64,000 bases of DNA from Polycyclovorans sp002706265. GTDB lineage: Bacteria > Pseudomonadota > Gammaproteobacteria > Nevskiales > Nevskiaceae. Made by a program: the position numbers and the translations under genes. The first letter of the stretch is position 1, and each line of letters opens with the position of its first letter. Below are positions 1 through 8,168 of the stretch, one piece after another. The stretch is taken from the NCBI GenBank assembly GCA_963973915.1, contig CAXBBM010000010.1, positions 1 to 64,000 of the forward strand, written 5' to 3'. Below the pieces are notes generated by a model, which was given only the letters and a program-made list of their open reading frames with translations, had not been told where the DNA came from and made no database searches.

Positions 1-98
1 ACCGCATCGGAGGCCGCGCCACTCACGCCGGGCACCCCCGCCAACAGGGCAAACGCCGCCGGCAGCGCCACACGGGCCAGAGACTTCAGTCGGATCAT
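1..98 (-). CDS. N-terminus of an exported protein (cut by window edge)
   Basis: Reading leftward from the ATG at 98, the open frame encodes 32 residues beginning MIRLKSLARVALP. It has a basic N-region (R3, K5, R9), a hydrophobic core and a small-residue stretch ending VSGAAS, which looks like a Sec signal peptide with a signal peptidase I site. The rest of the protein lies outside the window, so its function cannot be told. It is divergent from the TauE-like gene at 199. No strong ribosome binding site is visible, so the start is chosen because it gives a complete signal peptide. Confidence 0.5.
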   Translation of the reverse strand, partial: MIRLKSLARVALPAAFALLAGVPGVSGAASDA

Positions 99-198
99 CA
101 AAGCGTCCAGTTCCACATCGGTCGGGCGTTTCAGTAGTCTACGCACCCGTTTCCCGGCCCGTGACCCGCGGCCGAACGCCACCGAGAGGTTTCATGCG

Positions 199-1029
199 AT
201 GGGTCACATGCTTGTCGACCTGCTGATCTTCGCCGCGACCGGCGTGGTGGCCGGCGTCATGGCCGGGCTGTTCGGCGTGGGCGGCGGCTTGACCATCGTG
301 CCGATCCTCGCCGTGCTGATGCCCACGCTGGGCGTGCCGCCCGCCGTGGTCATGCAGGTGGCCATTGGCACCTCGCTGGGGGTGATCAGCTTCACCAGCC
401 TGTCGTCGGCGCGCGCCCATCAGCGACGCGGCGGGGTGGACTGGCGGGTGCTGTTCAGCCTGGCGCCGGGCCTGATGATCGGGGCCGTGATGGGCGCGCA
501 GATCGCCGATCTGCTCAGCGGCGACGCACTGCGCAACATCGTCGGCTTCGGCGCCCTGGCGATTGCCGCGCAAATGGCCCTGGTCACGCCCAAACCCGTG
601 GCGCCAGACGCCCGCCCGCCGTCACGGCTCGAACTGGGCCTCGCCGGCACCGTGATCGGCGCCGCCGCCGCGCTGATCGGCATTGGCGGCGGGTCGCTCA
701 ACGTGCCCTATCTGAATCTGCGCGGCGTGCCCATCCATCAGGCGGTCGGCACCTCGGCGGCCGCCGGCATTCCCATCGCCTGGGCCGGGGCACTGGGCTT
801 TGTCTGGGCCGGCTGGGGCACTGTGGGCGTCCCGGGCCCGGCGCTGGGCTATCTGTCGCTGCCCGCCCTGGCGGGCATCGGCCTGTTCAGCGTCTTGACC
901 GCCCCGCTGGGTGTGCGCATGGCCCACGCCGCATCGCCAAGGGTGCTGAAGCGGGCCTTCGCCCTGCTGCTGGTCGGCATCGGCCTGTATCTGCTGCTGG
1001 GCGCCGGGGCTTCACAGCCCGCGTCGTGA
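199..1029 (+). CDS. TauE/SafE-family (DUF81) membrane permease
   Basis: The 276-residue product is almost entirely hydrophobic, with about eight predicted membrane segments. It carries the two glycine-rich repeats typical of the TauE/SafE family: GLFGVGGGL near residue 25 and LIGIGGGSLNVP near residue 160. Members are inner-membrane carriers linked to export of sulfite, sulfoacetate or other sulfur and organic anions, and the substrate here cannot be inferred. A GAGAGG-like Shine-Dalgarno sits about 9 bp before the ATG. The gene appears to be transcribed alone, divergent from the exported protein at the left edge. Confidence 0.85.
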   Translation: MGHMLVDLLIFAATGVVAGVMAGLFGVGGGLTIVPILAVLMPTLGVPPAVVMQVAIGTSLGVISFTSLSSARAHQRRGGVDWRVLFSLAPGLMIGAVMGAQIADLLSGDALRNIVGFGALAIAAQMALVTPKPVAPDARPPSRLELGLAGTVIGAAAALIGIGGGSLNVPYLNLRGVPIHQAVGTSAAAGIPIAWAGALGFVWAGWGTVGVPGPALGYLSLPALAGIGLFSVLTAPLGVRMAHAASPRVLKRAFALLLVGIGLYLLLGAGASQPAS

Positions 1030-1130
1030 GCGGTCGGCGAGGGCGCGCGCGACCCTTTCAGGTGTTTTACGCCCCTCGACGCTGCTTCACGGGCGCTGCT
1101 AGCATCCTTGAAAACTTGGGGAATTCATTG

Positions 1131-2483
1131 ATGGCAGGGGTCTTTCCAAACCCACGATCAGGCCGGATCAGCCTCGTGGCCTGTGGGCTCGCCCTGTCGG
1201 CCTGCGCGTCGTCGGCCGACCGCGTCAGCATCCCGCCGCCCTACGCCGTGCAGGGCGGCACCACGCCGCAGTTCAGCGCTGCCGGGGCGCCGCACACCTA
1301 TCCGGCGTCTGATTCACCCTCGACTTACAGCGGGCAGCCCCGCCCCCGGTTCAGCAGCGAGATTCCGCCCCCGGCGGCCATCCCGCCCGGCTTTCGCAAG
1401 CCCACCGCAGCCGCGGCCGAAGAGCAGCGCACGGCGGAGCGACTGGCCCGTGAGTACCGGCCGACGCCGCAGCAGTGGCAAGCGCCCGCCCAGCTCCAGC
1501 CGCAGCCGCTCGACGCCCATGCCGCCGTGGCTTCGGACGGCTTCAACCGCGCGCCGGTGTTCAGCACCACGGCGGTCGATTCCGGCATGGCACCGGGCGC
1601 CTACAGCCAGGGCATTCCGCCCATGCCGCAGGCCCGCCCCGGCGAGTGCTACGCGCTGGTGCGCACGCCCGAGCAGTACCGCAACGTGCAGCAGCATTAC
1701 GTTGCCCGGCCCGCCAGCGAGCGCGTCGAGGTCATTCCGGCGCGCTACCAGACAATGACTGAATCGGTCGTCACCCAGGAAGGCCACGAGCGGCTGGAAG
1801 TCGTGCCCCCCACCTTCCGTACAGTGACCGAGCAGATCGAGGTGCGGCCGCCCACGGTGCGCCATGTCACCACCGAACCGCAGTACGAGACGGTGTCCGA
1901 GCGCGTGCTGGAGCGCCCCGCCCGCCAGGTCTGGAAGCCGGGTCGCGGCCCGCTCGAGCGGGTGGATCAGGCCACGGGGCAGATTCTGTGCCTGGTCGAA
2001 GAGCCGGCGGTGTACAAGACCATCACCCGGCGGGTGCTGACCCGCCCCGCCGAAACCCGCGAAGTGCAGGTGCCGGGCGAATACCGCAGCGTGACCCGCC
2101 GCATCGTCGATCAGCCCGCCCAGGTGCGCCGCGTGAGCGTGCCGCCGAAAACGTCGAACATGACCGTGCAGCGCATGGTGGAACCGGCGCGCGTCAGCCA
2201 CGTGCCGGTGCCCGAGCAGGTGGCCACCGTCACGGTGCGCGAGTTGGCCGCGCCCTCGTCGCTGGAGTGGCGACCGGTGATCTGCGAGACCAACATGACG
2301 CCGGGCCTGGTGCAGCGGGTGCAGCGCGCACTCAAGGCGCAGGGCTTTGACCCCGGCCCGATCGACGGCGTCATCGGTCGCCGCACCGTGGCCGCGCTCA
2401 ACCGCTTCCAGCAGGCACGCGGCCTGCCGGTCGACAGCTACCTGAACATCCAGTCGGTGCAGGCGCTCGGCGTGCAGCCTTAG
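1131..2483 (+). CDS. Repeat-rich lipoprotein with C-terminal peptidoglycan-binding domain
   Basis: The start at 1131 gives a classic lipoprotein signal ending in the lipobox LSAC and has GGGGA upstream. The frame is open further upstream (to 1026), but that would bury the signal. The mature N-terminus is Pro/Ala/Gln-rich and disordered. The middle is a series of about 20-22-residue imperfect repeats of the pattern V-PxxYxTVTxxVLxxPA, for example around 1730-1920 and 2000-2250. The last ~60 residues form a PG_binding_1-type domain (VQRALKAQGFDPGPIDGVIG). The likely role is an envelope protein tethering outer membrane to cell wall. The function of the repeats is unknown. Confidence 0.75.
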   Translation: MAGVFPNPRSGRISLVACGLALSACASSADRVSIPPPYAVQGGTTPQFSAAGAPHTYPASDSPSTYSGQPRPRFSSEIPPPAAIPPGFRKPTAAAAEEQRTAERLAREYRPTPQQWQAPAQLQPQPLDAHAAVASDGFNRAPVFSTTAVDSGMAPGAYSQGIPPMPQARPGECYALVRTPEQYRNVQQHYVARPASERVEVIPARYQTMTESVVTQEGHERLEVVPPTFRTVTEQIEVRPPTVRHVTTEPQYETVSERVLERPARQVWKPGRGPLERVDQATGQILCLVEEPAVYKTITRRVLTRPAETREVQVPGEYRSVTRRIVDQPAQVRRVSVPPKTSNMTVQRMVEPARVSHVPVPEQVATVTVRELAAPSSLEWRPVICETNMTPGLVQRVQRALKAQGFDPGPIDGVIGRRTVAALNRFQQARGLPVDSYLNIQSVQALGVQP

Positions 2484-2521
2484 CGTCTCTGCGGTTCAGG
2501 ACGGCGCCGCGACGCGGCCGG

Positions 2522-3457
2522 TCAGGCGCTTTGTACCGGTGCATCCGGCAGAAAGCGCACCCCGTGAATGTTGCAGCCCAGCAGCGTGTCGCGCAGCAGG
2601 GCAATCGCCTTGAAGCGGGGAAAGGTCTTGCGCCACACCAGCGCGATCTGCCGTTGCGGCGCCGGCGGTTTGAACGGCCGGGCGACCAGACCGCCGTCAT
2701 CCGGCCGGTTCTTCACCGATGCTTCGGGCAGCACCGTGATGCCAAGACCGCTGACGACCATGTGGCGAATGGTTTCCAGTGAGCTGCCGGTCTGGGGGCG
2801 GGGGCCGTCAGCGTCCGGATCGACACATTTCGGGCAGGCTTCGATCACCTGTTCACGGAAGCAATGCCCGGGCCCCAGCAGCAGCAGCGGGTGGTAGGCC
2901 AGTTGTGCCGCCGGGATTTCCACTTCGTCGGCCAACACATGATCGGGCGGCATCATGACCACGAACGACTCGTCATACACCGGCCAGGCGTTCAGGCCCG
3001 CGACGTCCATCGGCAGGGCAATGAGCGCCACATCGACCTCGCTGTCACGCAACTGGTCCAGCAGCACGCTGGTGTAGTTCTCTTCGATGACCAGCGGCAT
3101 GTTCGGCGCCGATTTGCGCAGCGCCGGCACCAGCTGCGGCAGCATGTACGGCCCCACGGTGTAGATCGCGCCCAGGCGCAGCGGCCCGGACAGCGCATCG
3201 CCGCCCTGGTTGGCGATGTCTTCGATGCGTCGCGCCTCGGTCAACACCCGGCGCGCCTGCTCGATGATGCGGGCCCCGACCGGCGTGGGTCGCGCTTCGC
3301 CGCGATTGCGTTCGAAGAGCGCCACCCCCAGTTCGTCTTCAAGCTTCTTGACGGCCACCGACAGGGTCGGCTGGCTGACGAAGGAGCGCTCGGCGGCACG
3401 CCCGAAGTGGCGCTCCTTGTCCAGGTTCACCAGATACCGAAGTTCGGTCAATGTCAT
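2522..3457 (-). CDS. oxyR: OxyR, LysR-type hydrogen peroxide sensor
   Basis: This 311-residue LysR-family regulator has an N-terminal winged HTH (residues 1-60, AAERSFVSQPTLSVAVKKLE) and a substrate-binding-like regulatory domain. Cysteines fall at 199 and 208 in the context GHCFREQVIEAC. Both spacing and numbering match the redox pair that forms a disulfide in OxyR on peroxide exposure, which separates it from generic LysR proteins. The ATG overlaps the hemF stop by 4 bp (ATGA), so translation is probably coupled to hemF. The frame is open upstream into hemF, but the family N-terminus begins MTLTELRYLV. It is convergent with the lipoprotein gene ending at 2483. Confidence 0.93.
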   Translation of the reverse strand: MTLTELRYLVNLDKERHFGRAAERSFVSQPTLSVAVKKLEDELGVALFERNRGEARPTPVGARIIEQARRVLTEARRIEDIANQGGDALSGPLRLGAIYTVGPYMLPQLVPALRKSAPNMPLVIEENYTSVLLDQLRDSEVDVALIALPMDVAGLNAWPVYDESFVVMMPPDHVLADEVEIPAAQLAYHPLLLLGPGHCFREQVIEACPKCVDPDADGPRPQTGSSLETIRHMVVSGLGITVLPEASVKNRPDDGGLVARPFKPPAPQRQIALVWRKTFPRFKAIALLRDTLLGCNIHGVRFLPDAPVQSA

Positions 3458-4389
3458 CGGGGGGCTTCGCCCAGCCAGTCGCGCGGCACCAGAAAGTGCG
3501 CCAGCAGTTCGGCTTCGGGGGTGCCGGCCTCGGGCACCGCGTCGTAGGCCCATTGCACCTCGGGCGGCATCGACATGAGGATTGATTCGGTGCGTCCGCC
3601 CGACTGCAACCCGAACAGGGTGCCGCGGTCCCAGACCAGATTGAATTCCACATAGCGGCCACGGCGCAGCCGCTGCCAGTGGCGTTCGCGGTCGCCGTAG
3701 GGGGTGTCCTTGCGCGCCGCGACGATCGGCGCATAGGCCGCCCAGAACGCTTCACCGACCCGCCGGGTGAGTGCAAAGGCTTGGGCATCGCCGCCTTCGA
3801 CCCAGTCGTCGAAAAACAGGCCGCCGATGCCGCGCGGTTCGTCACGGTGGCGAATGAAGAAATAGTCATCGCATTGCCGCTTGAACCGCGGATACAGCGC
3901 AGCGCCCACCGCGTCACGCGCGGCCCGGTGCCAGGCGCGGGCATCGTCTTCGAAGCCGTAGTAGGGCGTCAGGTCGAAGCCACCGCCGAACCAGCGCACC
4001 GCCGGCAGGCCGTCGCCGCCCACATTGAGCATGCGCACGTTGCAGTGCGTCGTGGGCACATAAGGGTTGCGCGGATGCAGCACCACCGACACGCCCATGG
4101 CCTGGAACGGCCGACCCGCCAACTCGGGACGCGACGCGGTGGCCGAAGGCGGCAGCGCCGGACCCCGCACCACCGACCGCGCCACGCCCGCGCGCTCGAA
4201 CACCGCGCCGCCTTCCAGCACCCGGGTATCGCCCTCACCCTGCAGGCGGGCCTCGGGCGGCTTGCGCCAACGGTCGGAGACAAAGCGCGCCGCGTTCTCG
4301 AACTGCTCGGCACCGGTACAGATCGCGTTCTGCAGGCCGCGCAGCCAGGCGTCGACGGCGGTCACGAACGGGTCGGCTGGCAGACTCAT
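3454..4389 (-). CDS. hemF: Oxygen-dependent coproporphyrinogen III oxidase
   Basis: The 311-residue protein converts coproporphyrinogen III to protoporphyrinogen IX in haem synthesis, using O2. Family signatures are visible: HPRNPYVPTTHCNVR, WFGGGFDLTPYYGFEDD, GIGGLFFDDW and a GRYVEFNLVWDRGTLFGL-type C-terminal block. The ATG at 4389 gives MSLPADPFV. Upstream in-frame codons reach back toward tsaC but lack family similarity. It follows tsaC by 22 bp and overlaps oxyR by 4 bp, so it is the middle gene of a tsaC-hemF-oxyR transcription unit. Pairing an O2-consuming haem enzyme with a peroxide regulator may be functional. Confidence 0.96.
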   Translation of the reverse strand: MSLPADPFVTAVDAWLRGLQNAICTGAEQFENAARFVSDRWRKPPEARLQGEGDTRVLEGGAVFERAGVARSVVRGPALPPSATASRPELAGRPFQAMGVSVVLHPRNPYVPTTHCNVRMLNVGGDGLPAVRWFGGGFDLTPYYGFEDDARAWHRAARDAVGAALYPRFKRQCDDYFFIRHRDEPRGIGGLFFDDWVEGGDAQAFALTRRVGEAFWAAYAPIVAARKDTPYGDRERHWQRLRRGRYVEFNLVWDRGTLFGLQSGGRTESILMSMPPEVQWAYDAVPEAGTPEAELLAHFLVPRDWLGEAPR

Positions 4390-4411
4390 GGCGTGGTTCT
4401 CATCCGCTGCA

Positions 4412-4963
4412 TCACTGCCGAAGATAATGCCCGGTCGCGGCCTCGCGGATCGACGTGGGGCGCTCCGAGCGCCCCAGGGCGCCCGGCACCACCAGCAGGC
4501 CCGCAAAGCGCAACTGCACCTGGGTGCGCGTCATGGCGGGGGGTTGCCCCGCGCGATTGGCGCTGGTCGACACCAGCGGGCCGCCCCAGGCCTCGCACAG
4601 CGCGCGCACCACCGGATGTGCCGACACCCGCACCGCCAGGGTGTCGTGGGCGCCGGTGAGCCAGGGCGAGGCGTCCGGCCCGGCCGGAAACACCCAGGTG
4701 TTCGGGCCGGGCCAGCTCAGCCGGGCCCGCCGGTAGGCGGCCCGCGAGGGAATGATGATCAGCCCGTCGAGCTGGTCGATATGGCTGGCGACCACGATCA
4801 GGCCCTTGGCGGGATCGCGCCGCTTCAAGGCCAGCACCTGCCGCAACGCGGATTCGCGAAACGGATCGCAGCCCAGGCCCCAAACGGCCTCGGTGGGATA
4901 GGCCAGCACATGGCCGGCCGCCAGAGTCTGCCGCGCCGCGCGGCGCAGGGCCGGGGCCAGCAT
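4412..4963 (-). CDS. tsaC: Threonylcarbamoyl-AMP synthase (YrdC/TsaC)
   Basis: The 183-residue YrdC-fold protein makes threonylcarbamoyl-AMP, the donor for t6A37 on ANN-decoding tRNAs. It shows the N-terminal LAYPTEAVWGLGCDP block, the K-R-D-P-A-K-G-L-I-V segment, and the conserved LVSTSANRAGQPP region. Length fits the short TsaC form, not the longer Sua5 with an extra C-terminal domain. The ATG overlaps the topA stop by one base (TGATG), which supports this start and translational coupling. The frame extends upstream inside topA, but those residues are the shadow of the Lys/Ala tail. Confidence 0.93.
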   Translation of the reverse strand: MLAPALRRAARQTLAAGHVLAYPTEAVWGLGCDPFRESALRQVLALKRRDPAKGLIVVASHIDQLDGLIIIPSRAAYRRARLSWPGPNTWVFPAGPDASPWLTGAHDTLAVRVSAHPVVRALCEAWGGPLVSTSANRAGQPPAMTRTQVQLRFAGLLVVPGALGRSERPTSIREAATGHYLRQ

Positions 4964-7428
4964 CACGCGGTCGCAGATTTGGACGGTTTTTTCGCTGCGG
5001 GCTTCTTGGTCGCGGTTTTCTTGGCGGCCGGCTTCTTCGCAGTCTTCTTCTTCGCCGCCGGCTTCTGGGTCGTGGCCTTGGCCTCCGCCTTGGGTTTGGC
5101 GGTGGCGGTCTTGGCCTTGCCCTTGGCGCCCTTCTTGCCGGTCTTCTTGGCGGCGGCCGCTTCGGCCAGATACGCCTCGCATTCGAAAACCGAGAGGCCC
5201 TCGGGGTCCTTGCCGCGGGGAATGGGCGACTTGCGCGCGCCGTCGGTGATGTACGGCCCGAAGCGCCCCTTGATGATGCGGATGCCGGAGTCCCCAAACT
5301 TGACGAGGGTGGCGGCCTCCAGGGCGGCAATCTTCTGCTCGATCAGCTCCAGGGCACGCGGCAGCTCGACGGTGTACGGGTCGTCGTCCTTCTTCAGCGA
5401 CACGAACTGGCTGCCGTAGCGCACGTACGGCCCGAAGCGGCCGATGTTGACCGCCACCTCGTCGCCGTTTTCGAGATTGCCGAGCATGCGCGGCAACTCG
5501 AACAGCGCCAGGGCCGCATCCAGGGTGATGGTGTCGATGCGCTGGTTGGCGCGCAGGCTGGCGAAGCGCGGCTTGTCGGCGTCGTCCTTGGTGCCGATCT
5601 GCACGAACGGCCCGTAGCGGCCGAGGCGCGCCGACACCGGCTTGCCGCTGTCAGGGTCGACCCCGATCACGCGCGCTTCAGACACTTCCTCACGCTTGAG
5701 CTCCATCTTCTCGTCGACCTGGGGCTTGAACTGCTGCCAGAAGGCCGCGAGCAGCGGCTGCCACTGCTTCTCGCCGCGCGACACGGCGTCGAGGTCATCT
5801 TCCAGATTCGCGGTGAACTGGTAATCGACGTAGCGGGTGAAGTGGTCGGTGAGAAACTTGTTGACGATCATGCCCACGTCGGTGGGCGTGAAGGCCTTGC
5901 CGTCGAGCCGCACGTAATCACGCGCCTGCAAGGTGCTGATGATGCTGGCGTAGGTGGACGGACGGCCGATGTCGTACGCCTCCAGGGTCTTCACCAGGCT
6001 GGCTTCGGTGAAGCGCGGCGGCGGCTCGGTGAAGTGCTGGTCGGCGGCGATGTCGGTGAGCGTGACCCGCTCGCCGGGCTCCAGCGGCGGCAGGCGCTTC
6101 TCGTCGTCTTCGGCTTCTTCGCCGACATCCAGCGACACGTTGTACACGGCCAGATAGCCCGGCTCGACCAGCACCGATCCGTTGGCGCGGAAGGCATTCT
6201 GCGCATCCACACGCAACTCGGCGGTCACCGTGTCGAACACGGCCTGGGTCATCTGCGAGGCCATGGTGCGCTTCCAGATCAGCTCATAGAGCTTGAGCTG
6301 GTCGGGCCCCAGGAAACGCGCCACCGATTTCGGCGTGCGCAGCGACGAGGTGGGCCGCACCGCTTCGTGGGCCTCCTGCGCATTCTTCGATTTGGTCTTG
6401 AATACGCGCGCCTCGGGCGGGCAGGCGCTTGCACCGTATTCGGTGACGATGGTCTGGCGAATCTCGGCAAGCGCGTCCTGCGACAGGCTCAGTGAGTCGG
6501 TACGCATGTAGGTGATCAGACCGACCGTCTCGCCGCCCAGGTCCATGCCTTCGTACAACTGCTGGGCGGTGCGCATGGTGCGGGTGGAGGTGAAGCCGAG
6601 CTTGCGGTTGGCCTCCTGCTGCAGGGTGGAGGTGGTGAACGGCGGCGACGGATTGCGGCGGCGCTGCTTCTTGTCGACCGTGCCCACGGTGAGCTGGCCT
6701 GCAGCGCTTTTCAGCAGCCGGTCGCGGGCGGCGGTGGCGGCCGGCCCTTCGGTGACGGTGAACTGCTCGACCTTCTGGCCGTCCAGCTCGATCAGCTTGG
6801 CGGTGAAGGCGCTGCCCCCTTTGTCGGCGGCGGCCAGCAGCGTCCAGTACTCGCGCGGAATGAACGCCTTGATCTCTTCCTCACGCTCGCAGATCAGGCG
6901 CAGGGCCGGACTCTGCACGCGCCCGGCCGACAGGCCCGGTGCCACCTTGCGCCACAACAGCGGCGACAGGTTGAAGCCCACCAGATAGTCCAGCGCGCGG
7001 CGCGCCTGCTGGGCATTGACCAGGTCGGTGGCGACCTGCCGCGGGTGGGCCACGGCCTCGCGCACGGCGCGCTCGGTGATCTCGTGGAACACCACGCGCT
7101 CCACGGTCTTGTTCTTCATGGCGTTGCGTTCGGTCAGCAACTCCAGCAAGTGCCAGGAAATGGCCTCCCCTTCGCGGTCAGGGTCGGTTGCCAGAATCAG
7201 GCCATCGGCGTTGCGCAGCGCGCTCTGGATGGCGCGCACGTGTTTCTCGTTGCGCTCGATCGCCTGGTACTTCATGGCGAAGGCATTGGTGACGTCCACC
7301 GCCCCATCCTTGGGCACCAGGTCGCGCACGTGGCCATAAGAGGCCAGCACTTCGTAGTCGTGACCCAGGTACTTCTTGATCGTCTTGGCCTTGGCAGGCG
7401 ACTCGACGACGACGAGGTATTTACTCAT
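4963..7428 (-). CDS. topA: DNA topoisomerase I (type IA) with Lys/Ala-rich tail
   Basis: The 821-residue protein relaxes negative supercoils. Residues 1-150 form the TOPRIM domain, with acidic motif TDPDREGE at 81-88. The nucleophilic tyrosine is Y307 in GLITYMRTDS, preceded by LSAGRVQSPAL at 167. The C-terminal part contains Toprim_CRPT-type repeats (GRFGPYV and GRFGPYI blocks). I see no tetracysteine zinc fingers of the E. coli type. The last ~70 residues are a low-complexity tail of repeated KKTAKKPAAKK-like units, probably binding DNA electrostatically. It follows smg and is translationally coupled to tsaC. A strong promoter-like sequence lies 73 bp upstream. Confidence 0.96.
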   Translation of the reverse strand: MSKYLVVVESPAKAKTIKKYLGHDYEVLASYGHVRDLVPKDGAVDVTNAFAMKYQAIERNEKHVRAIQSALRNADGLILATDPDREGEAISWHLLELLTERNAMKNKTVERVVFHEITERAVREAVAHPRQVATDLVNAQQARRALDYLVGFNLSPLLWRKVAPGLSAGRVQSPALRLICEREEEIKAFIPREYWTLLAAADKGGSAFTAKLIELDGQKVEQFTVTEGPAATAARDRLLKSAAGQLTVGTVDKKQRRRNPSPPFTTSTLQQEANRKLGFTSTRTMRTAQQLYEGMDLGGETVGLITYMRTDSLSLSQDALAEIRQTIVTEYGASACPPEARVFKTKSKNAQEAHEAVRPTSSLRTPKSVARFLGPDQLKLYELIWKRTMASQMTQAVFDTVTAELRVDAQNAFRANGSVLVEPGYLAVYNVSLDVGEEAEDDEKRLPPLEPGERVTLTDIAADQHFTEPPPRFTEASLVKTLEAYDIGRPSTYASIISTLQARDYVRLDGKAFTPTDVGMIVNKFLTDHFTRYVDYQFTANLEDDLDAVSRGEKQWQPLLAAFWQQFKPQVDEKMELKREEVSEARVIGVDPDSGKPVSARLGRYGPFVQIGTKDDADKPRFASLRANQRIDTITLDAALALFELPRMLGNLENGDEVAVNIGRFGPYVRYGSQFVSLKKDDDPYTVELPRALELIEQKIAALEAATLVKFGDSGIRIIKGRFGPYITDGARKSPIPRGKDPEGLSVFECEAYLAEAAAAKKTGKKGAKGKAKTATAKPKAEAKATTQKPAAKKKTAKKPAAKKTATKKPAAKKPSKSATA

Positions 7429-7500
7429 TCAGAGCTTGTCCATGTACAAACGGCGCTCGAACCACAGCGCTCGCGGGGCGGGCCCGCAGGAAAGGGGGCG

Positions 7501-7530
7501 CTTATATCGGGACAATGCGCCTGCTGTAAA
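7501..7530 (-). promoter_or_regulatory. Putative sigma-70 promoter of topA
   Basis: On the minus strand, TTTACA (7530-7525) and TATAAG (7506-7501) are separated by 18 bp. Each hexamer matches the sigma-70 consensus at five of six positions. The site lies in the smg-topA gap and points into topA, leaving a leader of about 65-70 nt. It would let topA be transcribed independently of smg. Confidence 0.6.
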
Positions 7531-7556
7531 GCGGCGCGCCCGGAAATGACGGTGTC

Positions 7557-8024
7557 TCAGTGCAGAAACTCGCCGGCGTAATAGACCATCTCTTCGACAT
7601 GGGCGAAGGCCTCTTCCGCCTGCTCATCGCTCATCAGCACGAGCAGACAGACCCATTTGGCCCGCTCAAGATCGATGTCTTCGACCAGCGCCATCAGGCG
7701 GTCGATGATCCATTCACGATGGGTCGGCGACAGGATGCCCAGTTGCTCGAGATAGAGCAGAAACCCGCGACATTCGGTGGGAATGCGTTGCATTTCTTCG
7801 CGCGTGTAAACCCGCAGCGCCGCCCCGGGGCCGAAGACCATGGGCAACTGCCGGGTCTGGGTCAGGCCGTCGAGCCAGCGGAAGGCGTTGCCCACCTCTT
7901 CGGCCTCGAAGCCCGCCGCCACCAGTTCTTCCTGCAGATTCTCGTGGTTGGCCTGATCAACGAACTCCACGGTCTGGTAGTTCTCGAACAGATACATCAG
8001 CACATCGAGGACGGTTTCTTTCAT
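7557..8024 (-). CDS. smg: Smg family protein (DUF494)
   Basis: The 155-residue acidic, helix-rich protein belongs to the Smg/DUF494 family, recognised from its start MKETVLDVLMYLFENY and its end FAHVEEMVYYAGEFLH. Family members sit between dprA and topA in many gammaproteobacteria, and their biochemical function is not established. An AGGAG Shine-Dalgarno 6-7 bp before the ATG at 8024 fixes the start and argues against the in-frame codon nine residues earlier. The gene lies 144 bp after dprA and 128 bp before topA on the same strand. Confidence 0.92.
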   Translation of the reverse strand: MKETVLDVLMYLFENYQTVEFVDQANHENLQEELVAAGFEAEEVGNAFRWLDGLTQTRQLPMVFGPGAALRVYTREEMQRIPTECRGFLLYLEQLGILSPTHREWIIDRLMALVEDIDLERAKWVCLLVLMSDEQAEEAFAHVEEMVYYAGEFLH

Positions 8025-8128
8025 GGCGTTCTCCTTGGGCTGAACAGGCAAATTCCGTGCAAGCAGGTCGCCGCATCGCGGCTGCGCTTGCGGCTTTTCT
8101 CAGGATGACGCGGAATCATGTCGCGCAA

Positions 8129-8134
8129 AGTATA
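8129..8134 (-). promoter_or_regulatory. Candidate -10 element (TATACT) for smg
   Basis: The minus-strand hexamer TATACT is a strong -10 match about 105 bp before the smg start, in the dprA-smg gap. No good -35 sits at 16-18 bp spacing (a TTGTCA occurs at 13 bp), so this is only a candidate. The leader it implies would be about 100 nt. Confidence 0.35.
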
Positions 8135-8168
8135 GGCGGTGACCGCATGACAACGGCGTGACGGTGGG

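Noticed and set aside
8139..8162. GTGAC/ATGAC copies in the dprA-smg gap as a PHO box
   Set aside because: Spacings are 8 and 11 bp, only two units are in register and the downstream gene is housekeeping.
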